DNA from: Murdochiella sp. Marseille-P8839
GTDB lineage: Bacteria > Bacillota > Clostridia > Tissierellales > Peptoniphilaceae
DNA: 64,000 nucleotides
NCBI GenBank assembly: GCA_019753405.1
Contig: JAIKLF010000002.1
Location: 143,400-207,399, forward strand
Reading direction: 5' to 3'
The notes below the pieces were generated by a model. The model was not told where the DNA came from. It did not search any database and saw nothing but the letters and a program-made list of their open reading frames with translations. Shown here piece after piece: positions 25,909 through 36,805 of the stretch; positions within the stretch are counted from its first letter, which is position 1; each line of letters starts with the position of its first letter. The position numbers were made by a program, and so were the translations under genes.

Positions 25909-26335
25909 AGACGTCAAAGGATTGGGAAAAGCCGGGGATCTGGTGAACAGCAAACCGGGCTATTTTCACAACTTTTTAGCTGCCAACGGCCTTGCCATTG
26001 AAGCGACACCGGCGGCCGTCAAGCAATGGAAAGCCAAACAGAAGCGCCTGGAAGAAGAGGAAGCAAAGCGCAAAGCCGAAGCTGAGGAATTGAAGAAAAA
26101 GATTGACGCACTGACGGTAACCGTCTCGGCAAAAGGAGGCGGAAACGGCAAGCTGTTCGGTTCCATCACCGGACAGGACATTGCTGATGCCCTGCAGAAG
26201 CAAGCGTGCCTTTCCATCGACAAGAAGAAGATTGAACTCAAAGAGTCCATTCGTGAAGTGGGCGTGCGTGAAGTCGATGTCCGCGTTTATGCCGACATGA
26301 CGGCGCGCCTCAAGGTGAATGTAGAAGAGGAATAG
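25889..26335 (+). CDS. rplI: Ribosomal protein L9
   Basis: A 148-residue large-subunit protein with the family start [21 protein letters not shown] and the N-domain phrase PGYFHNFL. A long charged connecting helix spans about 48-78 ([20 protein letters not shown]), and a C-terminal domain carries [16 protein letters not shown]. The start lies 20 bases inside gdpP, with AAAGGAGG in the end of that gene. dnaB follows after four bases. Confidence 0.97.
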   Translation: MRVILLKDVKGLGKAGDLVNSKPGYFHNFLAANGLAIEATPAAVKQWKAKQKRLEEEEAKRKAEAEELKKKIDALTVTVSAKGGGNGKLFGSITGQDIADALQKQACLSIDKKKIELKESIREVGVREVDVRVYADMTARLKVNVEEE

Positions 26336-26339
26336 AAAC

Positions 26340-27701
26340 ATGACGGGCCAACAATTGCCGGGAAGCGCCAATGCCGAACGGGCGGTATTGGGAAGCATCC
26401 TGTTCGATGACAAGATGATCAACACCGTCATTGAACAGGTAAAAACCGAAGATTTTTATTTTCCCAAGCATCAAATTCTCTATGACGCGATGCTTGCGCT
26501 GAACCGCGCTCATGAGCCCATCGATTTGCAAACGCTCGTCGCCGAACTGGAACGCGAAAAAAAGTTAAAAGAAATCGGCGGGATGGATTTTATCGTTCAG
26601 ATTACGAGTGAACCTTTCTATTCTGCTAATCTGCAGGCATACATCGATTTGGTGAAAAATCATGCCCTGCAACGCGCCCTCATTCATTTCGGAAACGATG
26701 TTGCTGCACATGCAAGCGATGGCAGCAATCCATCCAAAATGGTGCTAGAGTCTGCCGAGGAGCAGCTTCTGCAGCTTTCGCAGGATCGCACCCGCATCGG
26801 TCTGACGCCGATTGCCGTGACCATGCAAGAGACGCTCGCGCGTATTTCCGATTTGGCCGTGAACCAGGGAACGATTACCGGTGTGCCGACCGGTTTTCGA
26901 TGGCTGGATCATCAGTTGGCAGGTCTGCACCCTTCCGATCTGGTTTTGCTTGCCGCTCGTCCTTCCATGGGAAAAACGGCTCTCGGCTTAAACATCGCGT
27001 ACAACGTGGCGCGTACAGAGGATAAAGAAGGCAACCATCCGTTCAAGGTGGCCGTGTTCTCGCTTGAGATGAGCAAAATGCAGCTGACGCAGCGTTTGTT
27101 TGCCATGGCTTCCGGCCTTGGTCTGCAAAAGATCATCACCGGTGATCTGCAGACGGATGAGGAATGGTCACTGCTTTGGGACGCGACGGAAAAGCTTGCA
27201 AAATTGCCAATTTACATTGATGATACATCGTCCATTTCCGTGCAGGAATTGCGCGCCAAATGCCGTCGTTTAAAAATGGAACAGGGCTTGGATCTAATCA
27301 TGGTTGACTATTTGCAGCTGATGAATGCCGACAATGTGCGGCGAAACGAAAATCGGCAGCAGGAGATCACCCAGATTTCGCGCGGTCTGAAAGGACTGGC
27401 GAAAGAGATGAACTGCCCTGTGCTTGCCCTTTCCCAGCTTTCCCGAAAAGCGGAAAGTCGTGAAGGGGGTCGCCCTTTAATGAGCGATTTGCGAGAATCC
27501 GGCGCGATTGAGCAGGATGCGGACGTGGTCATGCTTCTGCATCGTGAAGACTATTACGACAAAGACACCGAACGGCCCAATATTACCAAGGTGATTATTG
27601 CCAAGCACCGCAACGGGCCGACAGGAGAAGTTGAACTGTACTTTGAGGATTATCTCACGCGATTCAAAGATCTAAATCGAGAGGACGATCCCACTGCATA
27701 G
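26340..27701 (+). CDS. dnaB: Replicative DNA helicase DnaB
   Basis: A 453-residue hexameric helicase that unwinds DNA at the replication fork. The N-terminal domain (PGSANAERAVLGSILFDD) is followed by the RecA-like motor: Walker A AARPSMGKTAL near residue 205, FSLEMSKMQL, Walker B LIMVDYLQLM near 320, and SRGLKGLAKEM with LALSQLSR. The C-terminal VIIAKHRNGPTGEVEL is intact and no intein is present. Its loader and primosome partner genes (dnaD, dnaI) follow across a 154-bp repeat-bearing gap. It closes the yybS-gdpP-rplI-dnaB cluster. Confidence 0.97.
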   Translation: MTGQQLPGSANAERAVLGSILFDDKMINTVIEQVKTEDFYFPKHQILYDAMLALNRAHEPIDLQTLVAELEREKKLKEIGGMDFIVQITSEPFYSANLQAYIDLVKNHALQRALIHFGNDVAAHASDGSNPSKMVLESAEEQLLQLSQDRTRIGLTPIAVTMQETLARISDLAVNQGTITGVPTGFRWLDHQLAGLHPSDLVLLAARPSMGKTALGLNIAYNVARTEDKEGNHPFKVAVFSLEMSKMQLTQRLFAMASGLGLQKIITGDLQTDEEWSLLWDATEKLAKLPIYIDDTSSISVQELRAKCRRLKMEQGLDLIMVDYLQLMNADNVRRNENRQQEITQISRGLKGLAKEMNCPVLALSQLSRKAESREGGRPLMSDLRESGAIEQDADVVMLLHREDYYDKDTERPNITKVIIAKHRNGPTGEVELYFEDYLTRFKDLNREDDPTA

Positions 27702-27713
27702 GGGGGGCAATTA

Positions 27714-27840
27714 TTGCTTGTGAGAGGCAACCCTTGCTCGCGAGACGAAGTCATTGTTCGTGAGAAACACTCTTGCTTGCGAGAAGAAGCCCTTGCTTGT
27801 GAAAAATCATTGCTCGTGAATACAAACCTTCGCTTGGTCG
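27714..27840. repeat. Degenerate ~20-bp tandem repeats between dnaB and dnaD
   Basis: Seven variants of TTGCTTGTGAGA begin at 27714, 27734, 27754, 27773, 27793, 27810 and 27829 (period 17-20). The array fills nearly the whole gap and ends next to the dnaD ribosome site. Confidence 0.8.
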
Positions 27841-27855
27841 AAAGAAAGGAGCAGG

Positions 27856-28842
27856 ATGAAAGCGTCATTTGAACTGTCGCGTGTGGATTTTCGCACGACG
27901 CCGGTAGAAAATATTTTTTTAGACACGTACCTTTCCCATGCTCCGGCGGACGCTTTGCGAGTCTATCTTGCCGGCTGGAAAGCCTGTTACAGTCGACCGG
28001 ATGAGCACGTGGAAGAAACCGATCTTGCGGACTTGTTGGGAATGAGCGCTGAAGCGGTAAAGGATGCGGTGACATATTGGGTGAACGAAGGGCTGGTCGT
28101 TGTTGATCCGGATCATCCCGACCGGCTGACCTTCCGTTCCATGCTTCTTCTATGGGCGGGAATCGGCGAACCGACACCGCCTGCATCTACGACTCTTTCA
28201 AAAAGCGACATCCCCTCAATTGACGGACGGAAAAACGGAGAGCAAACGATAGCGAACAACGAAAATAGGGTAAGCGCGGAGCGACAAAGCGCCGAGCAAC
28301 AGAGCACTGAGCCGAAAAAAGCCTCGGCTTCCGGAAACGGGCTTTCCCAGGCGGAAATGTTTGATGCGCTGGAAGAGTTCCTTTCGGAAGGACTTCGTTA
28401 CCACGTTGCCTTGAAAGAAAATGAATTGCGCCTTATTTTGCAGGTGATGGAACATTACGCCTTCACCCCCGACTATTTTTTGTATGCCTATCAAAGCGCC
28501 TGCCGACGAAATGAGGTCGGCTCCCGTTCGGTAAACTATGTCGTGGCGGTCATCGAGAACTGGGCGCGTTTTGAACAGATTACCGATCGCGAAGCGCTGG
28601 ACGCCTATTTTGCCAAAGCGGATCGCGAAAAAACGTCCCGGCCGACCAGACGGAAGCGCAAACAGGCAGCCTTCGCGCAAAAGGATACCCGGATGACTCG
28701 GGAAGAACGTAAGGAATGGGTGAACCGAAAATTAGAGGAATCGCGTAAACGCAGTCTTCGCGGAGACGGCGGAGCAAGCGAGAAGACATTACCGCCTTCC
28801 ACAGAAGAGCTTTCCGGTAAGTCTGAAGGAGGAAAAGCATGA
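27856..28842 (+). CDS. dnaD: DnaD-domain primosome protein
   Basis: A 328-residue protein. The N-terminal winged helix (about 1-95, with DLADLLGMSAEAVKDAVTYWVNEGLVVV) resembles DnaD/DnaB-type initiators. A Ser/Glu/Gln-rich linker (about 115-155) leads to the DDBH2 domain near 170-260, with YDFQ/YFLYAYQSA-like sequence and the family phrase SVNYVVAVIENWARF. The tail is strongly basic. In Bacillota such proteins remodel DNA at origins or stalled forks and help load DnaB. AAAGGAG precedes the ATG, and the gene overlaps the loader gene dnaI by 4 bp, supporting a joint role. Confidence 0.88.
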   Translation: MKASFELSRVDFRTTPVENIFLDTYLSHAPADALRVYLAGWKACYSRPDEHVEETDLADLLGMSAEAVKDAVTYWVNEGLVVVDPDHPDRLTFRSMLLLWAGIGEPTPPASTTLSKSDIPSIDGRKNGEQTIANNENRVSAERQSAEQQSTEPKKASASGNGLSQAEMFDALEEFLSEGLRYHVALKENELRLILQVMEHYAFTPDYFLYAYQSACRRNEVGSRSVNYVVAVIENWARFEQITDREALDAYFAKADREKTSRPTRRKRKQAAFAQKDTRMTREERKEWVNRKLEESRKRSLRGDGGASEKTLPPSTEELSGKSEGGKA

Positions 28843-29798
28843 CCAATGTCAGCGATATTTTAGCAAAACGTCGTCAAGAGGCCGTGCAAAAGCGTGATCG
28901 TCGCGTGGAAGCCCTCTATGCCGCGCATCCGGAAATGGCGCGCCTGCATCAACAACGCTTGCAAAAAGGGCGTGCCTTGCTCGGAAAAATGCTGTCGATG
29001 AACGAAGAGGAGCGCAAAGAAGCGGAGGCCGATCTGCGCCACTGCAGAGAAGAAGAGCGTGCCGGCTGGGAAGCGCTCGGTGTTTCACCCAATGCATTTT
29101 TGCCGGATTATGTCTGTTCTGATTGTCACGACGAAGGGTTTGTGAACGGGGTTTCCTGTCATTGTCGCAACCGTCTGTTGGCGGAAGCGCGATACGACAT
29201 GAGCGCCATCGGTAAACGCGTGGAAATTGAGAATTTTAAGACGTTCAACCTCCTTCTCTTCCGTCAGGATCGACAGCCCAATGAACCTTGCAGTCCGTTC
29301 GAAAACATGGCGGATTTGCATCGACGCATGAAGGAAGAATACATTCCGACCTTTTCCAGGCGTTCGCCGAACCTCTATTTTTATGGGCCGACCGGAACCG
29401 GAAAGACGTTTCTTATCAATTGCATCGTCAAAGAGCTTCTCGATCGCGGCGTACAGGTATATTATCGGACGGCTCCGCAACTTTTGGAATTTCTGACGAC
29501 CTATTCCTTTTCCTACGCAGGGGAACGTACCGAAAGCGATCGCGCAAAACACGATTTCGCTTTTTCGTGCGATTTGCTGGTGATCGATGATCTCGGCACG
29601 GAGTTTTTAACGGATAAAATGCGTGCAGAATTGTTTGAACTGCTCAACGCCCGTATTGTGGCGGCACTGCCCACGATTATTTCGTCCAACGTTCAGCTGG
29701 AGGAATTAGGAGATTTGTACGGCGAGCGCATTGCATCGCGTATTGCCGGGGAATATGTTCCCTTTGCGCTTTTCGGCAGCGATTTGCGCAAACAATGA
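28839..29798 (+). CDS. dnaI: DnaI/DnaC-type helicase loader ATPase
   Basis: A 319-residue AAA+ protein. The N-terminal half has a coiled region and a zinc-binding cluster CSDCHDEGFVNGVSCHC near residues 90-107, as in DnaI. The ATPase core shows Walker A YGPTGTGKT near 182, Walker B LLVIDDLGTE near 247, sensor I IISSNVQ and an arginine-finger region GERIASRI. It should load the DnaB hexamer onto single-stranded DNA. The ATGA overlap with dnaD suggests coupled translation. Confidence 0.93.
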   Translation: MTNVSDILAKRRQEAVQKRDRRVEALYAAHPEMARLHQQRLQKGRALLGKMLSMNEEERKEAEADLRHCREEERAGWEALGVSPNAFLPDYVCSDCHDEGFVNGVSCHCRNRLLAEARYDMSAIGKRVEIENFKTFNLLLFRQDRQPNEPCSPFENMADLHRRMKEEYIPTFSRRSPNLYFYGPTGTGKTFLINCIVKELLDRGVQVYYRTAPQLLEFLTTYSFSYAGERTESDRAKHDFAFSCDLLVIDDLGTEFLTDKMRAELFELLNARIVAALPTIISSNVQLEELGDLYGERIASRIAGEYVPFALFGSDLRKQ

Positions 29799-29812
29799 GA
29801 AAGGAGGCGCCT

Positions 29813-30484
29813 ATGCAAAGCGTGCAGGTGGAAGAAATGCGAGAGATGGAGCAAATCGCCATCAAACAATTGGAAATCCCGGAAGTGCTTCTGGTGGAAA
29901 ATGCCGCGCTGAGCATTTTGCGTTGTCTGGACTTGAATACACGCCATTCGTTTGCCGTTTTTTGTGGCCCCGGAAATAACGGCGCGGACGGCATGGCGCT
30001 GGCACGCCATCTGATCGGTCGGGAAAAGAAAGTCATGGTCTATTTAATCGGAGAAAGCGAACATCCCGGCGAAGCCTGGACGATCAATCTGCGCATCCTG
30101 CGGCATATGACTCAAAATGTGCGTCGCGTGGAGACGTTGGGGGAAATTGAAGATATGCTCAAGGAAATGAACGCCTACAATACCATCATTGACGCCATGT
30201 ACGGAACGGGGCTTCATGGTGCAGTGAAGGGCGTTGCTCCCATAGTGATGGACAATATCAACCAATCCCGCATTTACACCATTTCGGTGGATGTGCCTTC
30301 GGGGCTGGATGCGGACACGGGAAGACCGTACGGCGCCTTCATTGAAGCCAACGAAGTGATCACCATCGAGATGATGAAAAAAGGATTGGAAAACAATCCC
30401 TATGTAGATTGTCCGATTCAGGTGGTTTCGGCAGGATTACCGCAGTCGGTCAAAGATCGGGTGCTTCGAAAACGCGAACGTTAA
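29813..30484 (+). CDS. nnrE: NAD(P)H-hydrate epimerase (YjeF N-domain, stand-alone)
   Basis: A 223-residue protein with only the YjeF N-terminal domain. Signatures are GPGNNGADGMALARHL near residue 48, DAMYGTGLHGAVKG near 127 and SVDVPSGLDADTGRPYG near 160. The enzyme interconverts the two epimers of hydrated NAD(P)H so that a dehydratase can repair them. In most bacteria it is fused to that dehydratase (NnrD); here the fusion partner is missing, so an NnrD would have to be encoded elsewhere. AAAGGAGG fixes the start at 29813; an ATG overlapping the dnaI stop lacks such a site. Confidence 0.85.
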   Translation: MQSVQVEEMREMEQIAIKQLEIPEVLLVENAALSILRCLDLNTRHSFAVFCGPGNNGADGMALARHLIGREKKVMVYLIGESEHPGEAWTINLRILRHMTQNVRRVETLGEIEDMLKEMNAYNTIIDAMYGTGLHGAVKGVAPIVMDNINQSRIYTISVDVPSGLDADTGRPYGAFIEANEVITIEMMKKGLENNPYVDCPIQVVSAGLPQSVKDRVLRKRER

Positions 30485-32955
<2,471 letters not shown>

Positions 32956-32973
32956 CGTATCGAAGGAGAAGGT

Positions 32974-33609
32974 ATGACCGAACAGAGGCCATTCCCGACC
33001 GATCAAGGGGAACAAAATCATCAAACGGAACACAAGAAAAGAAAGCCCACCGAAACACTTTCTCTGTGGACACTGTTTCTGACGTTTTTCAAGATCAATC
33101 TTTTCACGTTTGGCGGCGGCTACACGATTGTGCCCGTCATTCGCGATGAGTTTGTGCGCAACAAGAAACTTATCGAAGAAGAGGAAATGCTGGATTTAAC
33201 GGCTCTTGCTCAGTCCGGACCGGGGCCGATGGCGGTGAACACCTCCATCCTTACCGGTTATCGTCTTTGCGGACCGGTCGGGGCGGTAGTGGCGCTCCTG
33301 GCGGCCACTTTGCCATGCCTTTTAGTCATCACGTTGTTATTTTACGTGTATCAGTCTCTGCGCACGAACCCTTGGGTGAATGCCGCCTTCTCGGTCATGG
33401 GCGGAGCGATCTCGGCCGTTTTGCTGTTGACCACATTGAATATGGGCAAGGTCGCCTTAAAAAAACATCCCGCCTTTGGATCCGGCATCATGTTGGGAGC
33501 TTTTATTTCCGGCTTTTTTCTTCATCTGAATGCCGCCCTCATCATTGCTGTTTCGGGCCTGTTCGGGCTCTTACTGTTTTCTTTTGTCGATGAATCGAGG
33601 ATCCGATGA
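32974..33609 (+). CDS. Chromate-transporter family protein, first half
   Basis: A 211-residue membrane protein with one CHR domain. After a hydrophilic N-terminus (about 30 residues), it shows the family start FFKINLFTFGGGYTIVPVIRDEFV and ALAQSGPGPMAVNTSILTGY, then four to five membrane segments. In bacteria with short CHR proteins, two adjacent genes encode complementary halves, as here. Chromate export is known for some members, but in an anaerobe without visible metal-resistance genes the real anion is uncertain. The stop overlaps the second half by four bases. Confidence 0.82.
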   Translation: MTEQRPFPTDQGEQNHQTEHKKRKPTETLSLWTLFLTFFKINLFTFGGGYTIVPVIRDEFVRNKKLIEEEEMLDLTALAQSGPGPMAVNTSILTGYRLCGPVGAVVALLAATLPCLLVITLLFYVYQSLRTNPWVNAAFSVMGGAISAVLLLTTLNMGKVALKKHPAFGSGIMLGAFISGFFLHLNAALIIAVSGLFGLLLFSFVDESRIR

Positions 33610-34172
33610 ATCTTTGGACGCTTTATCTTGTGTTTTTACAAATTGGCGCCTTTGCTTTTGGGGGCGGTTATGCCGTCTTGCCGCTCATTTCCGAGTATGT
33701 TGTGCATGAACAGGGATGGCTTTCCACCGCCGGACTGACCGACCTCGTTTCACTTTCGCAGATGACGCCCGGCCCCATCGCCATCAACGCCGCGACGTTT
33801 ATCGGCACCAAAGTGGCCGGCATCCCCGGTGCAATTGTAGCGACACTCGGCAATGTGACACCACAGTTTATTTTGATGATGACCCTGGGTTATTTTCTTT
33901 TCACCCGTCATCAGGAAATGCCGTGGCTGGATCGCATTTTAAAAGGCCTCAAACCCGCCATTGTTTCTCTGGTGGGGCTTGCGGCCTTGGATATGATGAG
34001 CGCTTCGCTCTTTATTGGAGAAAGTTGGACGTTTTCCGCCCTCAGCCTCGGCGGCGTCATCGGTTTTGTGATCGGTTTTGCGCTCTATCGCAAAAAACGT
34101 CTCAGCGTCATCGGCATCGTTATCGTTTCCGCAATGAGCGGCGTTGCGCTTCATGTAGTGGGCCTACTTTAA
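33606..34172 (+). CDS. Chromate-transporter family protein, second half
   Basis: A 188-residue CHR-domain membrane protein. It repeats the signatures of its neighbour: LQIGAFAFGGGYAVLPLISEYVV and SLSQMTPGPIAINAATFIGTKVAG, then about five membrane segments. ATGA overlap with the first half implies a fixed 1:1 product ratio and a heterodimeric transporter with opposite topologies. It ends 14 bases before the convergent murF gene, and a small GCGTTAC/GTAACGC hairpin without a T run sits at the junction. Confidence 0.82.
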   Translation: MNLWTLYLVFLQIGAFAFGGGYAVLPLISEYVVHEQGWLSTAGLTDLVSLSQMTPGPIAINAATFIGTKVAGIPGAIVATLGNVTPQFILMMTLGYFLFTRHQEMPWLDRILKGLKPAIVSLVGLAALDMMSASLFIGESWTFSALSLGGVIGFVIGFALYRKKRLSVIGIVIVSAMSGVALHVVGLL

Positions 34173-34186
34173 CAAGCGGTAAAGCG

Positions 34187-35566
34187 TTACACCGTAACGC
34201 CCGAAAGACTTTCCACCACTTCTTCCAGTCGCATGGCGCGTGAGCCTTTGATTAACACAAGAGAATTGCGCGAAATGAGATATTTGGCTTTGTCCACCAG
34301 ATCGGGTTTGGAGGAAAAGTGGAAAAGGCGTGAAGCGTCGAAGTGTTCGGCGGCGCCTTCCATCATGGCTTTGGACAGCGGCCCATAAAAGAGAACCGCG
34401 TCAAAGACGTTCGGATCGATCTTTCGGCCGACCTCCCGATGCAACTCACTTTCCTGTTCGCCAAGCTCGAGCATATCGCCGAGAATGGCGATTTTCTTTT
34501 TGTATCCATGAAGAAGCTCTGCCGTATGCAGCGCTTCTTCCAGAGAAGGGGGATTGGATTTATAGACATCGACCAAAATATCAAAGCCGACAAAGTGTTC
34601 CAAATCGGTGCGCCATTTGGTTTGATCCGTGACGTGCAACCCTTCCTGGATGGTCTCATCATCCAGACCGAGAAGGCGGGCGATAATGACGGCAACCGCA
34701 GCATTATACATCTGATATGCACCAAGAAGATCGACGGTAAAGGACTTCCCGTCGAGGGTAAACGAGGTGCTGATCGGTGTCGTGCGATCCAAGGTAAGCT
34801 GAACATCCGCTTCGGGATCGGTGCCGAAGGAAATCACGCGTGGAATAATGGTGCGTTCGGCAACGGCTTTACGGAGAACCTCATTATCATAGTTGTAGAG
34901 GAAAATATCCTTCGCTTTCATGCCTTCCAGAATTTCCAGCTTGGCTTTGGCGATATTTTCGCGTGATCCGAGTTGCTCCAAATGTACATCGCCGACATTC
35001 GTAATGACGGCAATGTGCGGGCGGGCCATCTTCGTTAGATGAGAAATTTCACCGAATCCGCTCATGCCCATTTCGACAACGGCAACTTCGGTATCCTCAT
35101 CAATTTGGAGTAAGGTGCGCGGCACGCCGATTTCATTGTTCAAATTACCGGTAGTTTTTACGGTGCGGAAGGTTTGCTGTAAAACGGAATGCACAATATC
35201 CTTCGTTGTCGTCTTACCGTTGGATCCGGTGATACCGATGACCGTAGTCGCAAGAGACGCACGATAGTTGGCGGCCATACGGGTAAAGGCTTCGGTGGTG
35301 TCGTCCACGGCAAGGTAGGCACGCGTGTCGTCGACGGAAGGCGTGTGTTTCGCATCATGAAGGCAGGCAACGGCGCCTTTTTCAAAGGCCATGTCGATGA
35401 ACCGGTGTCCGTCGAGACGCTCCCCGATAATGGGCACATAGAGATCGCCTGGATCCAGGGTGCGCGTATCAATGGAAACGGCACGCACCGGTGCATTGGC
35501 ATCGGCCGTAGGTGAAAGTGTCGCGTTCGCATAGGCGGCGATTTGGCTTAAGGTCTGTTGTTTCAT
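34187..35566 (-). CDS. murF: UDP-MurNAc-tripeptide:D-Ala-D-Ala ligase MurF
   Basis: A 459-residue Mur ligase that adds D-Ala-D-Ala to the UDP-MurNAc tripeptide, completing the cytoplasmic peptidoglycan precursor. The N-domain has SIDTRTLDPGDLYVPIIGERLDGHRF. The ATP loop is GITGSNGKTTTKD near residue 107, followed by TTGNLNNEIGVPRTLL and VVEMGMSGFGEI. The third domain has DVYKSNPPSLEEAL and ILGDMLELGEQE. GGAGG before ATG 35566 sets the start. It overlaps the upstream ddl gene by four bases, so the enzyme making D-Ala-D-Ala and the one using it are coupled. Confidence 0.95.
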   Translation of the reverse strand: MKQQTLSQIAAYANATLSPTADANAPVRAVSIDTRTLDPGDLYVPIIGERLDGHRFIDMAFEKGAVACLHDAKHTPSVDDTRAYLAVDDTTEAFTRMAANYRASLATTVIGITGSNGKTTTKDIVHSVLQQTFRTVKTTGNLNNEIGVPRTLLQIDEDTEVAVVEMGMSGFGEISHLTKMARPHIAVITNVGDVHLEQLGSRENIAKAKLEILEGMKAKDIFLYNYDNEVLRKAVAERTIIPRVISFGTDPEADVQLTLDRTTPISTSFTLDGKSFTVDLLGAYQMYNAAVAVIIARLLGLDDETIQEGLHVTDQTKWRTDLEHFVGFDILVDVYKSNPPSLEEALHTAELLHGYKKKIAILGDMLELGEQESELHREVGRKIDPNVFDAVLFYGPLSKAMMEGAAEHFDASRLFHFSSKPDLVDKAKYLISRNSLVLIKGSRAMRLEEVVESLSGVTV

Positions 35567-36654
35567 TCTTGCCTCCAAGAGGTTTCCACCGTATTTTGCG
35601 CCGCTTCCGATTCGAGCGCATAGTCGATCAATTCATCCAGATAGTCGCTGAACGTCATCTCCGTCAGCGCCGTCCACAGTTTCGGTGCAAGGGAGGAGGG
35701 CGTCATGCCGGGGAAGGTGTTGATTTCATTGAGATACAGCTTACCGTCGTCACCAAGGAACAGATCCACACGGGCAAAGCCTTCACAGCCGAGAGCTTCG
35801 TAGGCTTGCAAAGCAAGCTCCTGAACAGCTTGCGTCATTTCCGGCGAAAGCGGATGCGGCACATTCTCTTTGGTAGATGTATCGTTATATTTCGCTTCGT
35901 AGTCCAGCACTTCGTGTGTTGAAGTGTAGCTTCCGGGGAGGGAAGCCTTCGGATGTGCGTTCCCGAGGACGGAGACTTCCAACTCGTGGCCGCGAATTTC
36001 TTCTTCGATGACAATGCGTCGATCAAAGCGGAAGGCTTCCGCTATGGCATCAGCAAGCGTGGCTTCGGTTGCACGACTTACGCCGACCGAAGAGCCGTTG
36101 TTGGCCGGTTTGACAAAGCAGGGAAAACCGAACGAATCGGCAATGCGTTTGGCGAGCATATCGCTTTTCTTTCCGTCCGCTTCCCACTGTGTACGGGTGT
36201 AGACCAGATAATCTGCTTCGGGCAGGCCACAGGCGCGAAAGACTTCATTGGCGAAGCCTTTGTCCATGCAAAGCGCGCTGGTGGTCAGGCGATTGCCAAC
36301 GTAGGGTACGCCCAAGGTCTGCAAAAAGCCCTGAATTTCGCCATCTTCTCCCGTTTGTCCGTGCAGGACGGGAAAAACGATCAGCGTGTCGCTTTCCGCA
36401 GAAAGCCGCTCGACCAGAAGGCAAAAGTCGCTGATGGTTTCCGGACGCGAGCGATCACTGGTACGGATGAGCTCTTCTTCGTGTTCAATGTGGCTAAGTG
36501 CACCAAGAGGCAGGAAGCGTCCTTCTTTGTCGATATAACAGACTTCTACGTGATAGGCCTTGCGATCCAAGCCGTTGATCACCGATTTTGCGCTGCGCAG
36601 GGCGATTTCGTGTTCGGTCGATCGCCCGCCGCAGAGAATAAGTATGGTCTTCAA
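35563..36654 (-). CDS. ddl: D-alanine--D-alanine ligase
   Basis: A 363-residue ATP-grasp enzyme joining two D-alanines for peptidoglycan. It begins LILCGGRSTEHEIALRSAKSV with the family's SxEHxxS-type motif. FPVLHGQTGEDGEIQGFLQ, VPYVGNRLTTSALCMDK, CFVKPANNGSSVGVSRA and LYLNEINTFPGMTPSSL are further signatures. The omega-loop residue after KYND is neither clearly Tyr nor Phe type by eye, so D-Ala-D-Ala specificity rather than D-Lac is assumed. It is first in the ddl-murF operon, with GGAGTG before the start and a TATAAT box 30 bases upstream. Confidence 0.94.
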   Translation of the reverse strand: MKTILILCGGRSTEHEIALRSAKSVINGLDRKAYHVEVCYIDKEGRFLPLGALSHIEHEEELIRTSDRSRPETISDFCLLVERLSAESDTLIVFPVLHGQTGEDGEIQGFLQTLGVPYVGNRLTTSALCMDKGFANEVFRACGLPEADYLVYTRTQWEADGKKSDMLAKRIADSFGFPCFVKPANNGSSVGVSRATEATLADAIAEAFRFDRRIVIEEEIRGHELEVSVLGNAHPKASLPGSYTSTHEVLDYEAKYNDTSTKENVPHPLSPEMTQAVQELALQAYEALGCEGFARVDLFLGDDGKLYLNEINTFPGMTPSSLAPKLWTALTEMTFSDYLDELIDYALESEAAQNTVETSWRQE

Positions 36655-36683
36655 GCGTCACTCCTTTTGTTTCCAATGGTCTT

Positions 36684-36689
36684 ATTATA
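36684..36689 (-). promoter_or_regulatory. Candidate -10 box for ddl-murF
   Basis: TATAAT read leftward, 30 bases before ddl. A plus-strand TAGAAT at 36761-36766 may serve the divergent Shango-like operon. Neither has a strong -35. Confidence 0.4.
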
Positions 36690-36805
36690 GTCTACTTGTT
36701 CGAACGTGCCAAAAAGAACCGCATGGAATTGTTGTCGTCGCAGACGATTTTATTATGCGGTAGAATAGAAAGAATGGATCCACGTGGCGATAGGAAGGAG
36801 AGGGC

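Noticed and set aside
34184-34200. Terminator between the chromate transporter and murF
   Set aside because: GCGTTAC/GTAACGC forms a small hairpin, but no T run follows on either strand and it overlaps the murF stop.
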